A stretch of 64,000 bases of DNA from Bacillota bacterium. Lineage in GTDB: Bacteria; Bacillota; Bacilli; Paenibacillales; Paenibacillaceae. The notes below the pieces were generated by a model, which was given only the letters and a program-made list of their open reading frames with translations, had not been told where the DNA came from and ran no database searches. A program made the translations under genes and the position numbers. The stretch lies in assembly GCA_023460795.1 (NCBI GenBank), contig JAEWPC010000011.1:62001-126000 (forward strand), read 5' to 3'. Below are positions 35,532 through 44,570 of this stretch, in pieces. Every line of letters begins with the position of its first letter. The stretch's first letter is position 1.

Positions 35532-35582
35532 AAAAAAGCCGACTGCGCTGAACATTCAATAGTTCAGACAATCGGCTTTTTT
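35532..35582. terminator. Bidirectional intrinsic terminator upstream of parA
   Basis: An outer stem AAAAAAGCCGA / TCGGCTTTTTT with an inner stem CTGAAC / GTTCAG. T runs exist on both strands. On the minus strand it sits directly ahead of the parA ribosome site; it may insulate the element from rlmD read-through. Confidence 0.75.
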
Positions 35583-35597
35583 GAAAAGTATCTATAT

Positions 35598-35631
35598 AAA
35601 AAGAGAACGCCCCAATTTCTGGACGCTCTCT
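35598..35631 (-). terminator. Intrinsic terminator after the junction ORF
   Basis: Minus-strand stem AGAGAGCGTCC / GGCGTTCTCT (G-U pairs included) followed by five T. It lies about 20 bases after the stop at 35651. Confidence 0.6.
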
Positions 35632-35650
35632 TGGATATTCTCAAATTCAA

Positions 35651-35812
35651 TTAGAAGTCATCAGATGTGTCCACCCATTTCAAATCCAACACAATAGAAA
35701 CCTCGATTTTATCTTTCAAAATCTTACTTCTAAAGTCGTTTTCCTCAATATTAAATGACGAATACTTCGCAGAATACTGATAATTCAGGACTTCTAGGTA
35801 TCGACCCGACAT
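35651..35812 (-). CDS. Unidentified 53-codon ORF at the element-chromosome junction
   Basis: An AT-rich frame (MSGRYLEVLNYQYSAKYSSF, ending KWVDTSDDF) starts inside the last codons of rlmD and ends just before its own terminator. It could be a small gene whose start lies on the chromosome side, or the 3' end of a gene that is whole only when the element is circular. The lower GC and stop-plus-terminator arrangement argue for real coding. Not recognised. Confidence 0.35.
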   Translation of the reverse strand: MSGRYLEVLNYQYSAKYSSFNIEENDFRSKILKDKIEVSIVLDLKWVDTSDDF

Positions 35813-35835
35813 ATTCCTACCACGCACTCCACATG
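35790..35835. other. Probable attachment-site junction at the rlmD 3' end
   Basis: The conserved RlmCD C-terminal HVECV codons end near 35820; after that both codon use and GC change abruptly. The 3' end of rumA-type genes is a known ICE target. The matching repeat at the other end of the element is outside the window, so the core cannot be defined. Confidence 0.45.
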
Positions 35836-37257
35836 CCCCGTATGCGGGAACATATCCACCGGCTGCACCTCGACGGCGCGGTACCCGCCATCCTCGAGCA
35901 ACCGCAGGTCCCGCGCGAGCGTGGACGGATCGCAAGACACGTACACGATCCGCTCCGGCCGGAGCTCCAGCATCGTCCGAATCAGCGCCGGATCGCAGCC
36001 TTTGCGCGGCGGGTCGACGACGATGACGTCGGGCGTTACGCCCTGGGACTGCCATCGCGGCATAACGACTTCGGCGGCGCCGACTTCGAATTCGGCGTTG
36101 CGAATGTCGTTGAGCAGCGCGTTCCGGCGCGCATCCTCGATCGCTTCGGGCACGATCTCGACGCCGTATACTTGGCGCGCGTACCGCGCCAAGAACAACG
36201 TGATGGTACCGATGCCGCAGTACGCATCGATCACCGTCTCATCGCCGGTCAACGACGCATAGTCCACAGCGGCGCGATACAGCTTCTCCGTCTGCTCCGG
36301 ATTCACTTGGAAGAACGAGCGCGGGGAGATCGCGAAGCGGATGCCGCCGATCTCGTCGTAGATGACGTCCTCGCCCCAGAGCGTACGAGTGACGTCGCCC
36401 ATAACGACAGGCGTGGAGGCGGCGTTGACGTTCTGGCAGACGCTGACTAAGCCCGGCACTTGCTCGCGGATTAGGCCGATCCACTCGTCGACGTGCGGGA
36501 TATCCATCCCGTTGGTGACTAGCACGACCATGCGCTGGCCCGTCGCCTGCGCATGGCGTACGACCACATGCCGAAGCAGACCGCGTCCAGTCGCTCGATT
36601 GTACGCGGAAATCCCCAGCTCCCGGGCGGCAGACTTCACCGCGCGTACGAGAGACTCGTTCTCTTCCTGCGTGATCAGACAAGCGTCCATATCTACGACG
36701 GCATTGCTGCCCTGCTCGTAGAAGCCGCCGATCAGTCCCGCTTCGCCGTAGCCGATCGGCACCTGCGCCTTATTGCGATAACGCCAAGGCTCGTCCATGC
36801 CGATTACCGGATGCACGATCGCGCCCTCGCCGCCGGCTTCGACCCCCACCTTCAGCTTTCCGATCCGCTCTAGGCTGCTGACCACATGCTGCCGTTTCCA
36901 GCGAAGCTGCGCCGCATAGTCGAGATGCTGCAGTTGGCAGCCACCGCAAGCATCATAGATGGCGCAAGGCGGTCCTACCCGGTCCTTGCTCGCCTTCTCC
37001 AGCTTCACCAATCGAGCTCGGCCGTAAGACTTACCCACGCTAACCACTTCCGCCAGCACCCGCTCCTCGAGAAGCGCGCCACGAACAAAAAGGGTATAGC
37101 CCTCGTAGCGGCCTACCCCTTCTCCATCATGCGTTAATCCGATCATATCGCACCAAACTTGTTGACCGACCGTGACCGGAACTCCCGCAGGCGAAGCCGT
37201 CGCTGCAGCCGCTGACGGTCTCCCGCGCCCTCTAGATGAGCCTTTCCGTCCGCTCAT
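35794..37257 (-). CDS. rlmD: 23S rRNA (uracil-5-)-methyltransferase RlmCD/RumA family
   Basis: A 487-residue SAM-dependent enzyme: basic N-terminal tail, TRAM domain (GLTHDGEGVGRYEGYTLFV), four-Cys iron-sulfur region (CAIYDACGGCQLQHL), methyltransferase core with IDAYCGIGTITLFLAR and VVDPPRKGCDP, and catalytic CDPSTLARDL. It methylates 23S rRNA uridines. The last residues (VGICRVDT) follow HVECV and may be partly supplied by the inserted element. The stop is at 35794; the start overlaps the stop of the diacylglycerol kinase gene upstream. Confidence 0.9.
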   Translation of the reverse strand: MSGRKGSSRGRGRPSAAAATASPAGVPVTVGQQVWCDMIGLTHDGEGVGRYEGYTLFVRGALLEERVLAEVVSVGKSYGRARLVKLEKASKDRVGPPCAIYDACGGCQLQHLDYAAQLRWKRQHVVSSLERIGKLKVGVEAGGEGAIVHPVIGMDEPWRYRNKAQVPIGYGEAGLIGGFYEQGSNAVVDMDACLITQEENESLVRAVKSAARELGISAYNRATGRGLLRHVVVRHAQATGQRMVVLVTNGMDIPHVDEWIGLIREQVPGLVSVCQNVNAASTPVVMGDVTRTLWGEDVIYDEIGGIRFAISPRSFFQVNPEQTEKLYRAAVDYASLTGDETVIDAYCGIGTITLFLARYARQVYGVEIVPEAIEDARRNALLNDIRNAEFEVGAAEVVMPRWQSQGVTPDVIVVDPPRKGCDPALIRTMLELRPERIVYVSCDPSTLARDLRLLEDGGYRAVEVQPVDMFPHTGHVECVVGICRVDT

Positions 37258-38204
37258 AGCATAAGCGCCCTGTTCGGGCCGCCGTTCTTACGATAGGACG
37301 TTTCGCCCTTCTCGTCGACGATGATGCGGATATGCCCCGGCAATAGGTCGAATACGCAAGGAAGCGTCCCCCCGAATTCGCCGTCCAGGTTCAGCTGCAC
37401 CCGAGATTCGGCTTCGACTTGAATCCGATTGCTCCGGAAGTGCAGGAAGTGCGAGTCCTCGAGCACCGGTTCGCCGCGCATGACCAGCGTGGCCAGGCGG
37501 AAAAATTCAGCCAGGCTGCATTTGCGCAGCGCGATGAAATCGAACAAGCCGTCGCTCGTGCTCGCGTCGGGCAGCAACCGATCGAAGCCCGCGACCGAGT
37601 TGCTGTTCGCGATCAGGAACAGCATGAATTCCTCTTCGAACTCCCCGACGCCGTCGGCGGAAATCTTGAGCAAGGTCGGATGAAGCTTGGCGACCTTCTC
37701 GATTCCCTTCATATAATACGCAAGCTGTCCCACCATCGTCTTCAGCTTGCTAGGTACTTCGTAAGTCAATTCCGTGAGCGATCCGCCGCCGGCGATATTG
37801 ATGAAATATCTCCCGTTCGCACGGCCGACGTCCACCGGTGTCGAGTACTGCTTCGTGATCAGGTCGACGGCGCCTTCCCAATGCCGCGGGATTCCATGCG
37901 CTCTCGCGAAATCGTTCGTCGTCCCGAGCGGAAGCAAGCCGAGCGCTGGCCGGTACTCTTGGCCTGCGAGCCCATGCACGACCTCGTTTAACGTCCCGTC
38001 CCCGCCGGCGGCGATGACGATATCGAAGCCTCGCTCGGCGGCTTCGGCTGCCGCGTTCGTCGCGTCGCCTTTGCACTCCGTCGCGTGGCAAGACGTCTCG
38101 ATGCCGCCCTTCTCCAATCGTTGCAGAATCAACGGGAGCTTCCGTCTGATCTCTTCCCTGCCGGAAGTCGGATTATAGATTAATCGTGCCCTTACGTTAG
38201 CCAA
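37254..38204 (-). CDS. dgkB: Diacylglycerol/lipid kinase (DgkB/YegS family)
   Basis: A 316-residue soluble kinase: LIYNPTSGREEIRRKLP, the nucleotide-binding AAGGDGTLNEVVHGLAG, and LGLLPLGTTNDFARAHG, all hallmark DAGK motifs. DgkB returns diacylglycerol, from lipoteichoic-acid synthesis, to phosphatidic acid. TTG at 38204 is preferred (GAGGGG 7 bases upstream) and gives the usual N terminus; ATG at 38222 is possible. Its stop overlaps the start of rlmD, a pairing also common in related genomes. Confidence 0.88.
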   Translation of the reverse strand: MANVRARLIYNPTSGREEIRRKLPLILQRLEKGGIETSCHATECKGDATNAAAEAAERGFDIVIAAGGDGTLNEVVHGLAGQEYRPALGLLPLGTTNDFARAHGIPRHWEGAVDLITKQYSTPVDVGRANGRYFINIAGGGSLTELTYEVPSKLKTMVGQLAYYMKGIEKVAKLHPTLLKISADGVGEFEEEFMLFLIANSNSVAGFDRLLPDASTSDGLFDFIALRKCSLAEFFRLATLVMRGEPVLEDSHFLHFRSNRIQVEAESRVQLNLDGEFGGTLPCVFDLLPGHIRIIVDEKGETSYRKNGGPNRALML

Positions 38205-38226
38205 TCCAGATCCCCTCTTCATACCT

Positions 38227-39003
38227 TCATTCGCTTCCCTTAAGCAGCCATTCCTTCGCCTTGCGTACGATCCAGTCCGCAACCCGCGGATGCGGCATAT
38301 AAGCTTGACCCGAGTAGCGGCAATCGAGATCCTCCAGCTCTCTCGGGATGACAACGGACGTGAAATACCCTTCGCTCAGGAATAACGGGGCAACTAAGAT
38401 CGTCCCCCCGGGGTTCCGCTCGCTCAGTTCGGCATACCGATCCGCGACCTCGTCCAGCTGCAGCAACGCGCCGGAATACCCGAGAAAGCCTCCGCTAGAT
38501 ACTAACTGCTCGCCGATCGAGGCCATTCCCCGCTGCCAAGCTTCCTTGAACCCGGCTTCCTTGCTCCCGTGTCCGATCAGCAGCACGCTCTCGCGACCGG
38601 TATCCTCCGAGATACTCCGCAATCGCTCGAGCAACAGCTCGACGACTTCCGGGTCATCGTCCATCGGCTTTCCGTACTCCAATGGAACGCGAACCTTCGC
38701 TCGCCGCAGATCCGTCTCCAGCTTCGGCTCCGCATAAGCGCCGAGCGCCCAACCGATCTCGTCCACATGCGTGCTGCCCGACGACACGAACAGCGGCAAG
38801 GCGAACAATCGATCAACGCCCTGAGCTTCAAGCCGCTCCACGCCGTCTTGGATGAGGCGTCCTTCCACCAACTCGAGGAACGCGGCTTCGACGACCATAT
38901 CGCCGCCGAGAACGGATCGAACCGCCTCGACCGTATGATCCACGAGCGACACCCAGCCCGTTTCTCGCGATCCATGACTAACGATCAGTAATCCCGGTTG
39001 CAT
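38227..39003 (-). CDS. CbiX/SirB-like sirohydrochlorin chelatase family protein
   Basis: A 258-residue protein with two CbiX halves: GLLIVSHGSRETGW near the N terminus and VLLIGHGSKEAGF near residue 145, the histidines that bind metal. The length fits long-form CbiX/SirB. Substrate (cobalt, iron or nickel insertion) cannot be told; no other tetrapyrrole genes are nearby. ATG at 39003 chosen. Confidence 0.8.
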   Translation of the reverse strand: MQPGLLIVSHGSRETGWVSLVDHTVEAVRSVLGGDMVVEAAFLELVEGRLIQDGVERLEAQGVDRLFALPLFVSSGSTHVDEIGWALGAYAEPKLETDLRRAKVRVPLEYGKPMDDDPEVVELLLERLRSISEDTGRESVLLIGHGSKEAGFKEAWQRGMASIGEQLVSSGGFLGYSGALLQLDEVADRYAELSERNPGGTILVAPLFLSEGYFTSVVIPRELEDLDCRYSGQAYMPHPRVADWIVRKAKEWLLKGSE

Positions 39004-39130
39004 GTTCGCGCGAGCCCCCAATCTATTCCAGCCGTACTTTCATTCTCATTTATGCTATCGAATCGTTAACGGGATGTCAACGCCGTCCCCGCCTATATCT
39101 CCAAGTGTTACCATTATTTTCACAACTAAA

Positions 39131-39161
39131 GAAAACCGCCAAGCGCGATCGCTTGGCGGTT
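39131..39161 (-). terminator. Terminator of the sugar-transporter operon
   Basis: Minus-strand 12-bp stem AACCGCCAAGCG / CGCTTGGCGGTT, then a T-rich tail, 20 bases after the binding-protein stop. Confidence 0.85.
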
Positions 39162-39180
39162 CCTTCAAACCTTGAATTTC

Positions 39181-40764
39181 TTATTTCGAAGCAAGGAATG
39201 CGTCGAGTTGTTTTTGTTTCTCGGCAATGATATCTTGCAGGCCGTTGTCGTTCATTTTCTTGAAGAACTCATCTGCTTTAGCTGGATCGATCGAGCCCGT
39301 GTCGAGGCCTGGATCGTATTCTTTGCGGATGTTCGCCAAGACGGAAGCTTGCGACGAGATTGCCTCTGCGTTGAACGTGAAGCCGAGCGCAGGGGAGTTC
39401 TTAGCGTCCGTGTTGAATGCTTTGAACAGTTCCCATTTGTTCGGATCTTCGTTATCCCATACATAGTTCAGGAATTGGCTACCGAACATCCATGCTGCGC
39501 CAAGAGCGTAGTTAGGCGTATTCGCAGTAGCGGTGATGATCTCTCCGTTACGCGTATAGTGGTCGCCTTCGATACCGAAGTTGAGCAGGTTGTTCAGTTG
39601 TTTGTCCGTGTGGAGCAGGTTGATGAACATCATCGCGCGCTCTGGGTCGGAGGACGTCGTCGTGATGCCGAGCATCGAACCAGCCGTTTCGCCCGTGGAT
39701 ACCGTGCGTTCGGTCATTTCGATTTGTTTCAGCTTGCCTTGCAGGTTTGCTACAGTCGCAACTTCTGCGTCTTTACCCGGTTTGAGCGGGAATACGCCCA
39801 TGAATACGTTGCCGGCTTTCATAGCGTCTTGCGGAGCGAGCTGCGCCGTAGCCGCGTCTCTGTTGATATAACCCTTTTGGAAGAAATCGCGAGTAATCGC
39901 GAGCGTTTCTTTGTAGACAGGGAACTCGTTACGAGGTTTAACCGTCGTTTCCGTACCCGTCTTCATGATAACGCCTTCGATCGAGGTGTCGCCGAGAGCG
40001 TCGTATTTAGCGAAATAGTGCGAGTTGAAATTTTCGCCGTCTTTCATGTACAAAGGAACCAGTTCAGGCTTCTTCGCTTTAACTTCCGCAAGGATTGGCT
40101 CAAGATCTTTGATCGTCTTGACAGCATCCAGTTGAGCCGTCAAACCGAGCTCATCCGCGATGTCCGTACGGTAGATAACGCCGCCTTGCTCAGCAAGTTC
40201 TTTGTTCGTAGGAATACCATAGTTAAAGCCGTTGATCTTAGCGCCTGCAAGGAATGCCGGCGGCAGCGTTTCGATGATGCCTTGGCCATACTTCTCGAGC
40301 AGGTTGCCGTATTTGCCGTTAGGATCGTTCAGCGCCAAGAACGCGCCTTTAGCTACGTTGTTGGAGTGGCCGTTCCAGGAAGCCGTGAACAGGATGTCCA
40401 TCGGTTCGCGACCGGCGATTGCCAGGTTGATTTTGTTATCCCATTGACCCCAGTCGATGACGTTAAGGTCGATCTTCGCGTTGATCTTGTCTTTCAGATA
40501 CGCATTGAGCGCTTCTTCTACTTTCTTCTCGTCCTTAGGAGCCGTGCCTGGGAACGTCAAGGACAGCGTGACTTCCTTCAGGTCAGCGGCAGCAGGAGCC
40601 GAAGATTCCGGAGCATCCGAGCTAGCAGCTTGGGAAGATGCTGGCGTCGAAGCAGATGGGGATGCATTGCTGTTCTCGTTGTTGTTATTGTTACCACAAG
40701 CAGCGAGCACCACTGCAAGCGTCAGGATGACGGCAAGCAGCATTACATTACTCTTTCTAAGCAT
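39181..40764 (-). CDS. Extracellular sugar-binding lipoprotein (LplA-like, DUF3502)
   Basis: A 527-residue lipoprotein: signal peptide with lipobox LAVVLAAC, an Asn/Ser-rich linker, then a family 1 solute-binding domain (EVTLSLTFPGTAPKDEKKVE), with a C-terminal region of the DUF3502 type (YVWDNEDPNKWELFKAFN). It captures an unidentified oligosaccharide. ATG 40764 follows AAAGGGAGG. It is last in transcription order after its two permeases. Confidence 0.9.
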   Translation of the reverse strand: MLRKSNVMLLAVILTLAVVLAACGNNNNNENSNASPSASTPASSQAASSDAPESSAPAAADLKEVTLSLTFPGTAPKDEKKVEEALNAYLKDKINAKIDLNVIDWGQWDNKINLAIAGREPMDILFTASWNGHSNNVAKGAFLALNDPNGKYGNLLEKYGQGIIETLPPAFLAGAKINGFNYGIPTNKELAEQGGVIYRTDIADELGLTAQLDAVKTIKDLEPILAEVKAKKPELVPLYMKDGENFNSHYFAKYDALGDTSIEGVIMKTGTETTVKPRNEFPVYKETLAITRDFFQKGYINRDAATAQLAPQDAMKAGNVFMGVFPLKPGKDAEVATVANLQGKLKQIEMTERTVSTGETAGSMLGITTTSSDPERAMMFINLLHTDKQLNNLLNFGIEGDHYTRNGEIITATANTPNYALGAAWMFGSQFLNYVWDNEDPNKWELFKAFNTDAKNSPALGFTFNAEAISSQASVLANIRKEYDPGLDTGSIDPAKADEFFKKMNDNGLQDIIAEKQKQLDAFLASK

Positions 40765-40863
40765 GGTATTGCCTCCCTTTTCATAAGTGGACATCTATGC
40801 TCAACCGGCCGGTAACCGGTAGTAGCCGTACGCGAGTGATTCTCCATGACTTGCCAGTAGACT

Positions 40864-41793
40864 TTAACCTTTGACCGCGCCTACGGTCAAGCCTGCGATG
40901 AAATAACGCTGGAAGAACGGATAAGCGAAGATGATCGGTCCGACGCCGACGATGGCCATTGCCATCCGCGCGGTTTCGCTCGGCATCGAGAAGCTCGGGT
41001 TTGCCTTGATAATCTCCGAGTAAGCCGTAGAGTTCGAGCTTAAATACTGAATATCCAGCAGCGCCTCGTACATTCGGAACTGGATCGTGTGCGGTCCGTC
41101 ATCCGTGATGAACAATAGACTGAGGAACCAGTCGTTCCAGTAACCCAGCGTCGTCAGCAAGCCGACCGAAGCCAGCACCGGAAGCGATAACGGAAGGACG
41201 ATTCCGAAGAAGGTTCTGAGTTCTCCCGCGCCGTCGATCTTGGCGGATTCGAGCAGCTCCGTCGGTATCGAGTTCATGAAGAACGTTCGAATGACTAGAA
41301 TGAAGAACGCTTGGGCGAACAACGGAATCATCAAGACAAAGATGTTATCCTTCATCCCGAGAATGTTGGAGTACATCAGGTAGAACGGTACGAGTCCGCC
41401 GTTGAACAGAATCGTGAAGAACATAATGAACGAGAAGATCCCGCGATGTTTAAAATCCCTTCTAGAGATCGGGTACGCGTACATCGACATAATCGCAACC
41501 GCGATGACCGTGCCGATAACCGTAACGAAGATCGAGTATCCGTACGACTCGACGACCGGTCTCCAATCTTTAACCAAGAAGTTGTAAGCTTCAAGACTGA
41601 ACTTCTCCGGCCAGAACTTATAGCCGTTAATGAGCACCTGCTTCTCGTCCGAGAACGATACGCCTAGGAGGAGCAGGACCGGGATAATGCACAAGGCGGA
41701 GTAAATCCAAAAGAATATATTAATTGCGAAGTTCGAGCCGCGAGATATCGCTAAGGCGTCGTCGACCTTCTTCTTGGATGCGATGGCTGCCAT
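40864..41793 (-). CDS. Carbohydrate ABC transporter permease (LplC/YtcP-like)
   Basis: A 309-residue six-helix permease with the EAA loop (ESAKIDGAGELRTFFGIVLP, positions near 190-210) that docks to the ATPase. GGAGGAAC precedes the ATG. It is paired with the other permease and the binding protein. No ATPase gene is in the cluster; such systems usually share an MsmX-type ATPase. Confidence 0.9.
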   Translation of the reverse strand: MAAIASKKKVDDALAISRGSNFAINIFFWIYSALCIIPVLLLLGVSFSDEKQVLINGYKFWPEKFSLEAYNFLVKDWRPVVESYGYSIFVTVIGTVIAVAIMSMYAYPISRRDFKHRGIFSFIMFFTILFNGGLVPFYLMYSNILGMKDNIFVLMIPLFAQAFFILVIRTFFMNSIPTELLESAKIDGAGELRTFFGIVLPLSLPVLASVGLLTTLGYWNDWFLSLLFITDDGPHTIQFRMYEALLDIQYLSSNSTAYSEIIKANPSFSMPSETARMAMAIVGVGPIIFAYPFFQRYFIAGLTVGAVKG

Positions 41794-41814
41794 AAGGGTG
41801 TTCCTCCTTCTTCT

Positions 41815-42801
41815 TTAGAACAGAGCGTCGTCTTTGCTGACCCGTCGTACGATCAAGTTCGCTATGATGATGATGACAAAGCCAACGATCGCCTGGTAGA
41901 AGCCTGCGGCGGAGGACAGCCCGAGATTGCCCGTTACGAGGAACCCCTGATAGACGTAAGTGTCGATGACAAGCGTCGTATCGTAGAGCATGCCGGCATT
42001 GCGCGTTACTTGATAGAACAAGCCGAAATCCGCGTAGAAAATTTTACCGATCTGGAGCAGCGTCAGTACGATCATAACCGGACGAATGAGCGGAAGCGTA
42101 ATGCTTCTGATCTGTCTCCACTTAGACGCGCCGTCGATCGTGGCCGCTTCGTAATATTCCTTGTCGATGCCGATGATCGCCGCCAAGTAGAAGACGACGT
42201 AATACCCGATATTCTTCCACACGTTAACGATCGGCAGGATGACCGGCCACCATTTCGGATCCGAATACCATTCGACCTCGCCGGCCCCGAACAAAGGAAG
42301 AATCTCTTTATTCATCATGCCGAGCTGCGGGTTCAAGAACGCGTACACCAAGTAAGCGATAATGATCCAGGACAAGAAGAACGGAAGGAACATGACGGAC
42401 TGGTGGAATTTAGCGAGCCGTCTATTGCGCATCTGGTTGAACATGAGCGCGATGGCGACGCCGACAATGACGTTCAAGGCGATGAACACGGCATTATACA
42501 ATACCGTATTGCGCGTGATGCGCCAAGCGTCGCTCGTCTTGAACAAGTAGTCGAAATTGTCGAAGCCGACCCATTTGCCGTTTATGAAATTCTCTAAGAA
42601 GCTTCTGGATTCGTACGTGATCTTCTTGAAGGCGATGATCGATCCGACCATCGGAATATAGTTGTTGATAATCAGCACGATTAGTGCAGGCGCCATCATG
42701 AGATAGAACACGCCGTACTTCTTCCAGTAACCAATATTAAGCGTCTTCTCTTTCTTTACCGCTTTCGTCGGCTGAACGACCGCCTCGGTTGCTTGCTCCA
42801 T
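41815..42801 (-). CDS. Carbohydrate ABC transporter permease (LplB/YteP-like)
   Basis: About 328 residues with six membrane helices and the EAA loop (EAATIDGASKWRQIRSITLP). ATG at 42801 (MEQATEAVVQPTKAV) is chosen; an upstream ATG at 42849 is possible but neither has an ideal ribosome site. It heads the transporter unit, downstream of the response-regulator gene. Confidence 0.88.
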   Translation of the reverse strand: MEQATEAVVQPTKAVKKEKTLNIGYWKKYGVFYLMMAPALIVLIINNYIPMVGSIIAFKKITYESRSFLENFINGKWVGFDNFDYLFKTSDAWRITRNTVLYNAVFIALNVIVGVAIALMFNQMRNRRLAKFHQSVMFLPFFLSWIIIAYLVYAFLNPQLGMMNKEILPLFGAGEVEWYSDPKWWPVILPIVNVWKNIGYYVVFYLAAIIGIDKEYYEAATIDGASKWRQIRSITLPLIRPVMIVLTLLQIGKIFYADFGLFYQVTRNAGMLYDTTLVIDTYVYQGFLVTGNLGLSSAAGFYQAIVGFVIIIIANLIVRRVSKDDALF

Positions 42802-42930
42802 CTCAATCACAATCCTTTTAGTGGCTTGTTGTCTTGTCTGTGTTACCATTCTAACTTCAGCGGTTCTCTTCCATCTATCTACTGAAGTGACCGACATAGC
42901 ACTATTGTGACTTTTAGCCGAATGAACGAC

Positions 42931-42966
42931 GAACCGCCAAGGAAGCTTACGTTCCCTGACGGTTCG
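42931..42966 (-). terminator. Hairpin after the response-regulator gene
   Basis: Minus-strand arms GCGAACCGTCAGGGAA and TTCCTTGGCGGTTCG form an imperfect stem just after the yesN-like stop. There is no clear T run, so termination is uncertain. Confidence 0.4.
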
Positions 42967-42974
42967 CGGGGCGA

Positions 42975-44570
42975 TCACGGCATGAGCTGATGCCTTTTGC
43001 GGTATTCCTGCGGGGTCAGCCCCGTCGTCTTCTTGAATAGCTTCGCAAAATAAGAAAAGTGCATGTATCCCATACCTTCGGCGATGTTGCTGATTTTGTC
43101 GTTCGTCTCGACGAGCTGTCGCTTGACCTTCTCTATCTTCAGCTGAATAATGTAATCGGATAACGAGGTTCCGGTCTCCTTCCGGAATAACCTCGACAAA
43201 TACGCCGGGTTACGGTAGACGGCGCCGGCGATGTCGTCCCGATTCAGCTCCTTGTGAAGATTGTCTTGGATGAACGCCTGGATCTTGCCGATGACCGCCG
43301 AAGCATCCCGCCCGCTCACGAGTCCCTGCCCGGCCTTCGCCAACAGCTTCAATGTCCACGCCTGCATCAGCGCCGGCGTGCGGGCCGTCTGTCCGTCGTG
43401 GATCTCCTGCGCCGAGACCGCTTCATAGATCGACATTCCTTTGCGGCTTGCCGTCTGGAACAGCATATGAACGAAGCCGTAATAGAACAGCTCGAGCGCC
43501 TCGCGGCTGGATGACTCCGCTTGGAACCTTCCCATCGTCTCTACTATCGCCTTGGATAGCTCCTCGAGCTGTCCGCTCTCGAGCATTAACGCCCATTCGT
43601 TGAAGGAAGGCGCGAGTTGGCCGGACGCGCCGGCAGCGTCGCCGGCTCCCGCTTCGCTTCCTTCGAACACGGTCTGAGGCTGTGACGTATTCGACCGCTC
43701 CAATTGCGAAAGCCGCTCGAGCGCCTCCGGCAGCTCGGCGATGCGAGCCGATTCGCCGATGTAACACGACACCCTGCAATGGAAATAATCGTTGCAAGCC
43801 CGTACGTACTGCCAGCAGCGCTTCTTCAGCTCCACCCGGTCGCACTGGTCGCCGTAGAGCAACGCGATATTCAGCTCGTTGCGGTCCTTCATGATCGTAC
43901 CGGGCTGCTCGCCGAGAATAATCTCCGTCGCGGCTTTGCGCACCGCGTATTCCATAATGCTCTCGTCCCGCGCGTCCATCTCGAGATCCCAAGCCTCGAT
44001 ACTGAGCAACACCGGAAGCACGCGTCCGTCCGCATCCAGCGGAATATCGTACAGCTGCAGCTCGCGACCGAGCCGATCCGGGGCCGTCGGCGCTTTGCCG
44101 CTAAGCACTTCGCCCCAGAACCGTTCGACGAGAATCGGCAGCTGGTTCGTCCATTGCCTTCGATACAGCTCCAGCGTGTCTTCGAACGCCTCCTGCTCGC
44201 GCCTGCGCTCGATCTCCTCGACCGCTCTGCGGACGATATCCTTCAGCACGTCGTGATCGACCGGCTTCAGCACATAGTCGAAGCAGCCGTAGTGCAGCGC
44301 TTCTTTGGCGTATTCGAACCGGGCATGACCCGTCAGGAATATCGTGAGCGCGGAAGGAGCGTGAGTTTTCATATACTTCAGCAGCTCGATTCCGTTCGCG
44401 CCGGGCATCTCGATATCCGAGATGACCAAATCCACCTTCGTCTCCTGCAAATGCCGCTTCGCCTGCTCGACGTTCTCTGCCTCCAGAATCCTGCCGATCG
44501 GCAGGTCGTCCCATTCGATCCCTTGCGTAATCCCTTTTAAAGCGTATATTTCGTCGTCAACTACCAACAT
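42975..44570 (-). CDS. YesN-like AraC-family response regulator
   Basis: A 531-residue protein: receiver domain (residues 1-120) with phosphoacceptor in DLVISDIEMPGANG, a middle domain, and a C-terminal AraC helix-turn-helix pair (IAGAVYRNPAYLSRLFRKET and FAKLFKKTTGLTPQEYRKRH). It probably activates the adjacent transporter in response to the kinase. The start overlaps the kinase stop. Confidence 0.92.
   Translation of the reverse strand: MLVVDDEIYALKGITQGIEWDDLPIGRILEAENVEQAKRHLQETKVDLVISDIEMPGANGIELLKYMKTHAPSALTIFLTGHARFEYAKEALHYGCFDYVLKPVDHDVLKDIVRRAVEEIERRREQEAFEDTLELYRRQWTNQLPILVERFWGEVLSGKAPTAPDRLGRELQLYDIPLDADGRVLPVLLSIEAWDLEMDARDESIMEYAVRKAATEIILGEQPGTIMKDRNELNIALLYGDQCDRVELKKRCWQYVRACNDYFHCRVSCYIGESARIAELPEALERLSQLERSNTSQPQTVFEGSEAGAGDAAGASGQLAPSFNEWALMLESGQLEELSKAIVETMGRFQAESSSREALELFYYGFVHMLFQTASRKGMSIYEAVSAQEIHDGQTARTPALMQAWTLKLLAKAGQGLVSGRDASAVIGKIQAFIQDNLHKELNRDDIAGAVYRNPAYLSRLFRKETGTSLSDYIIQLKIEKVKRQLVETNDKISNIAEGMGYMHFSYFAKLFKKTTGLTPQEYRKRHQLMP

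Larger units (their letters stand above)
1..35812. mobile_element. Right-hand part of an integrated conjugative-type element (ICE) at the 3' end of rlmD
   Basis: The block carries a relaxase, MobC, a VirD4 coupling protein, VirB6- and VirB2-like proteins, a PcfB-like protein, a giant methylase/helicase, LtrC-like and TOPRIM proteins and ParA/ParB. This gene set is typical of Tn1549-type ICEs of Firmicutes. Nearly all genes run on the minus strand. The right boundary is placed at the last codons of rlmD, because the 3' end of RumA-type methyltransferase genes is a known ICE target and the sequence becomes AT-rich there. The left boundary, the integrase and the second attachment site lie outside the window, so whether the element is complete or mobile cannot be judged. 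Confidence 0.8.

Noticed and set aside
37080..37105. Hairpin plus five T inside rlmD
   Set aside because: Only four base pairs; taken as background for judging the ICE hairpins.
39172..40815. Plus-strand 547-codon frame opposite the binding lipoprotein
   Set aside because: Antisense shadow of a clear lipoprotein gene; composition is not protein-like.
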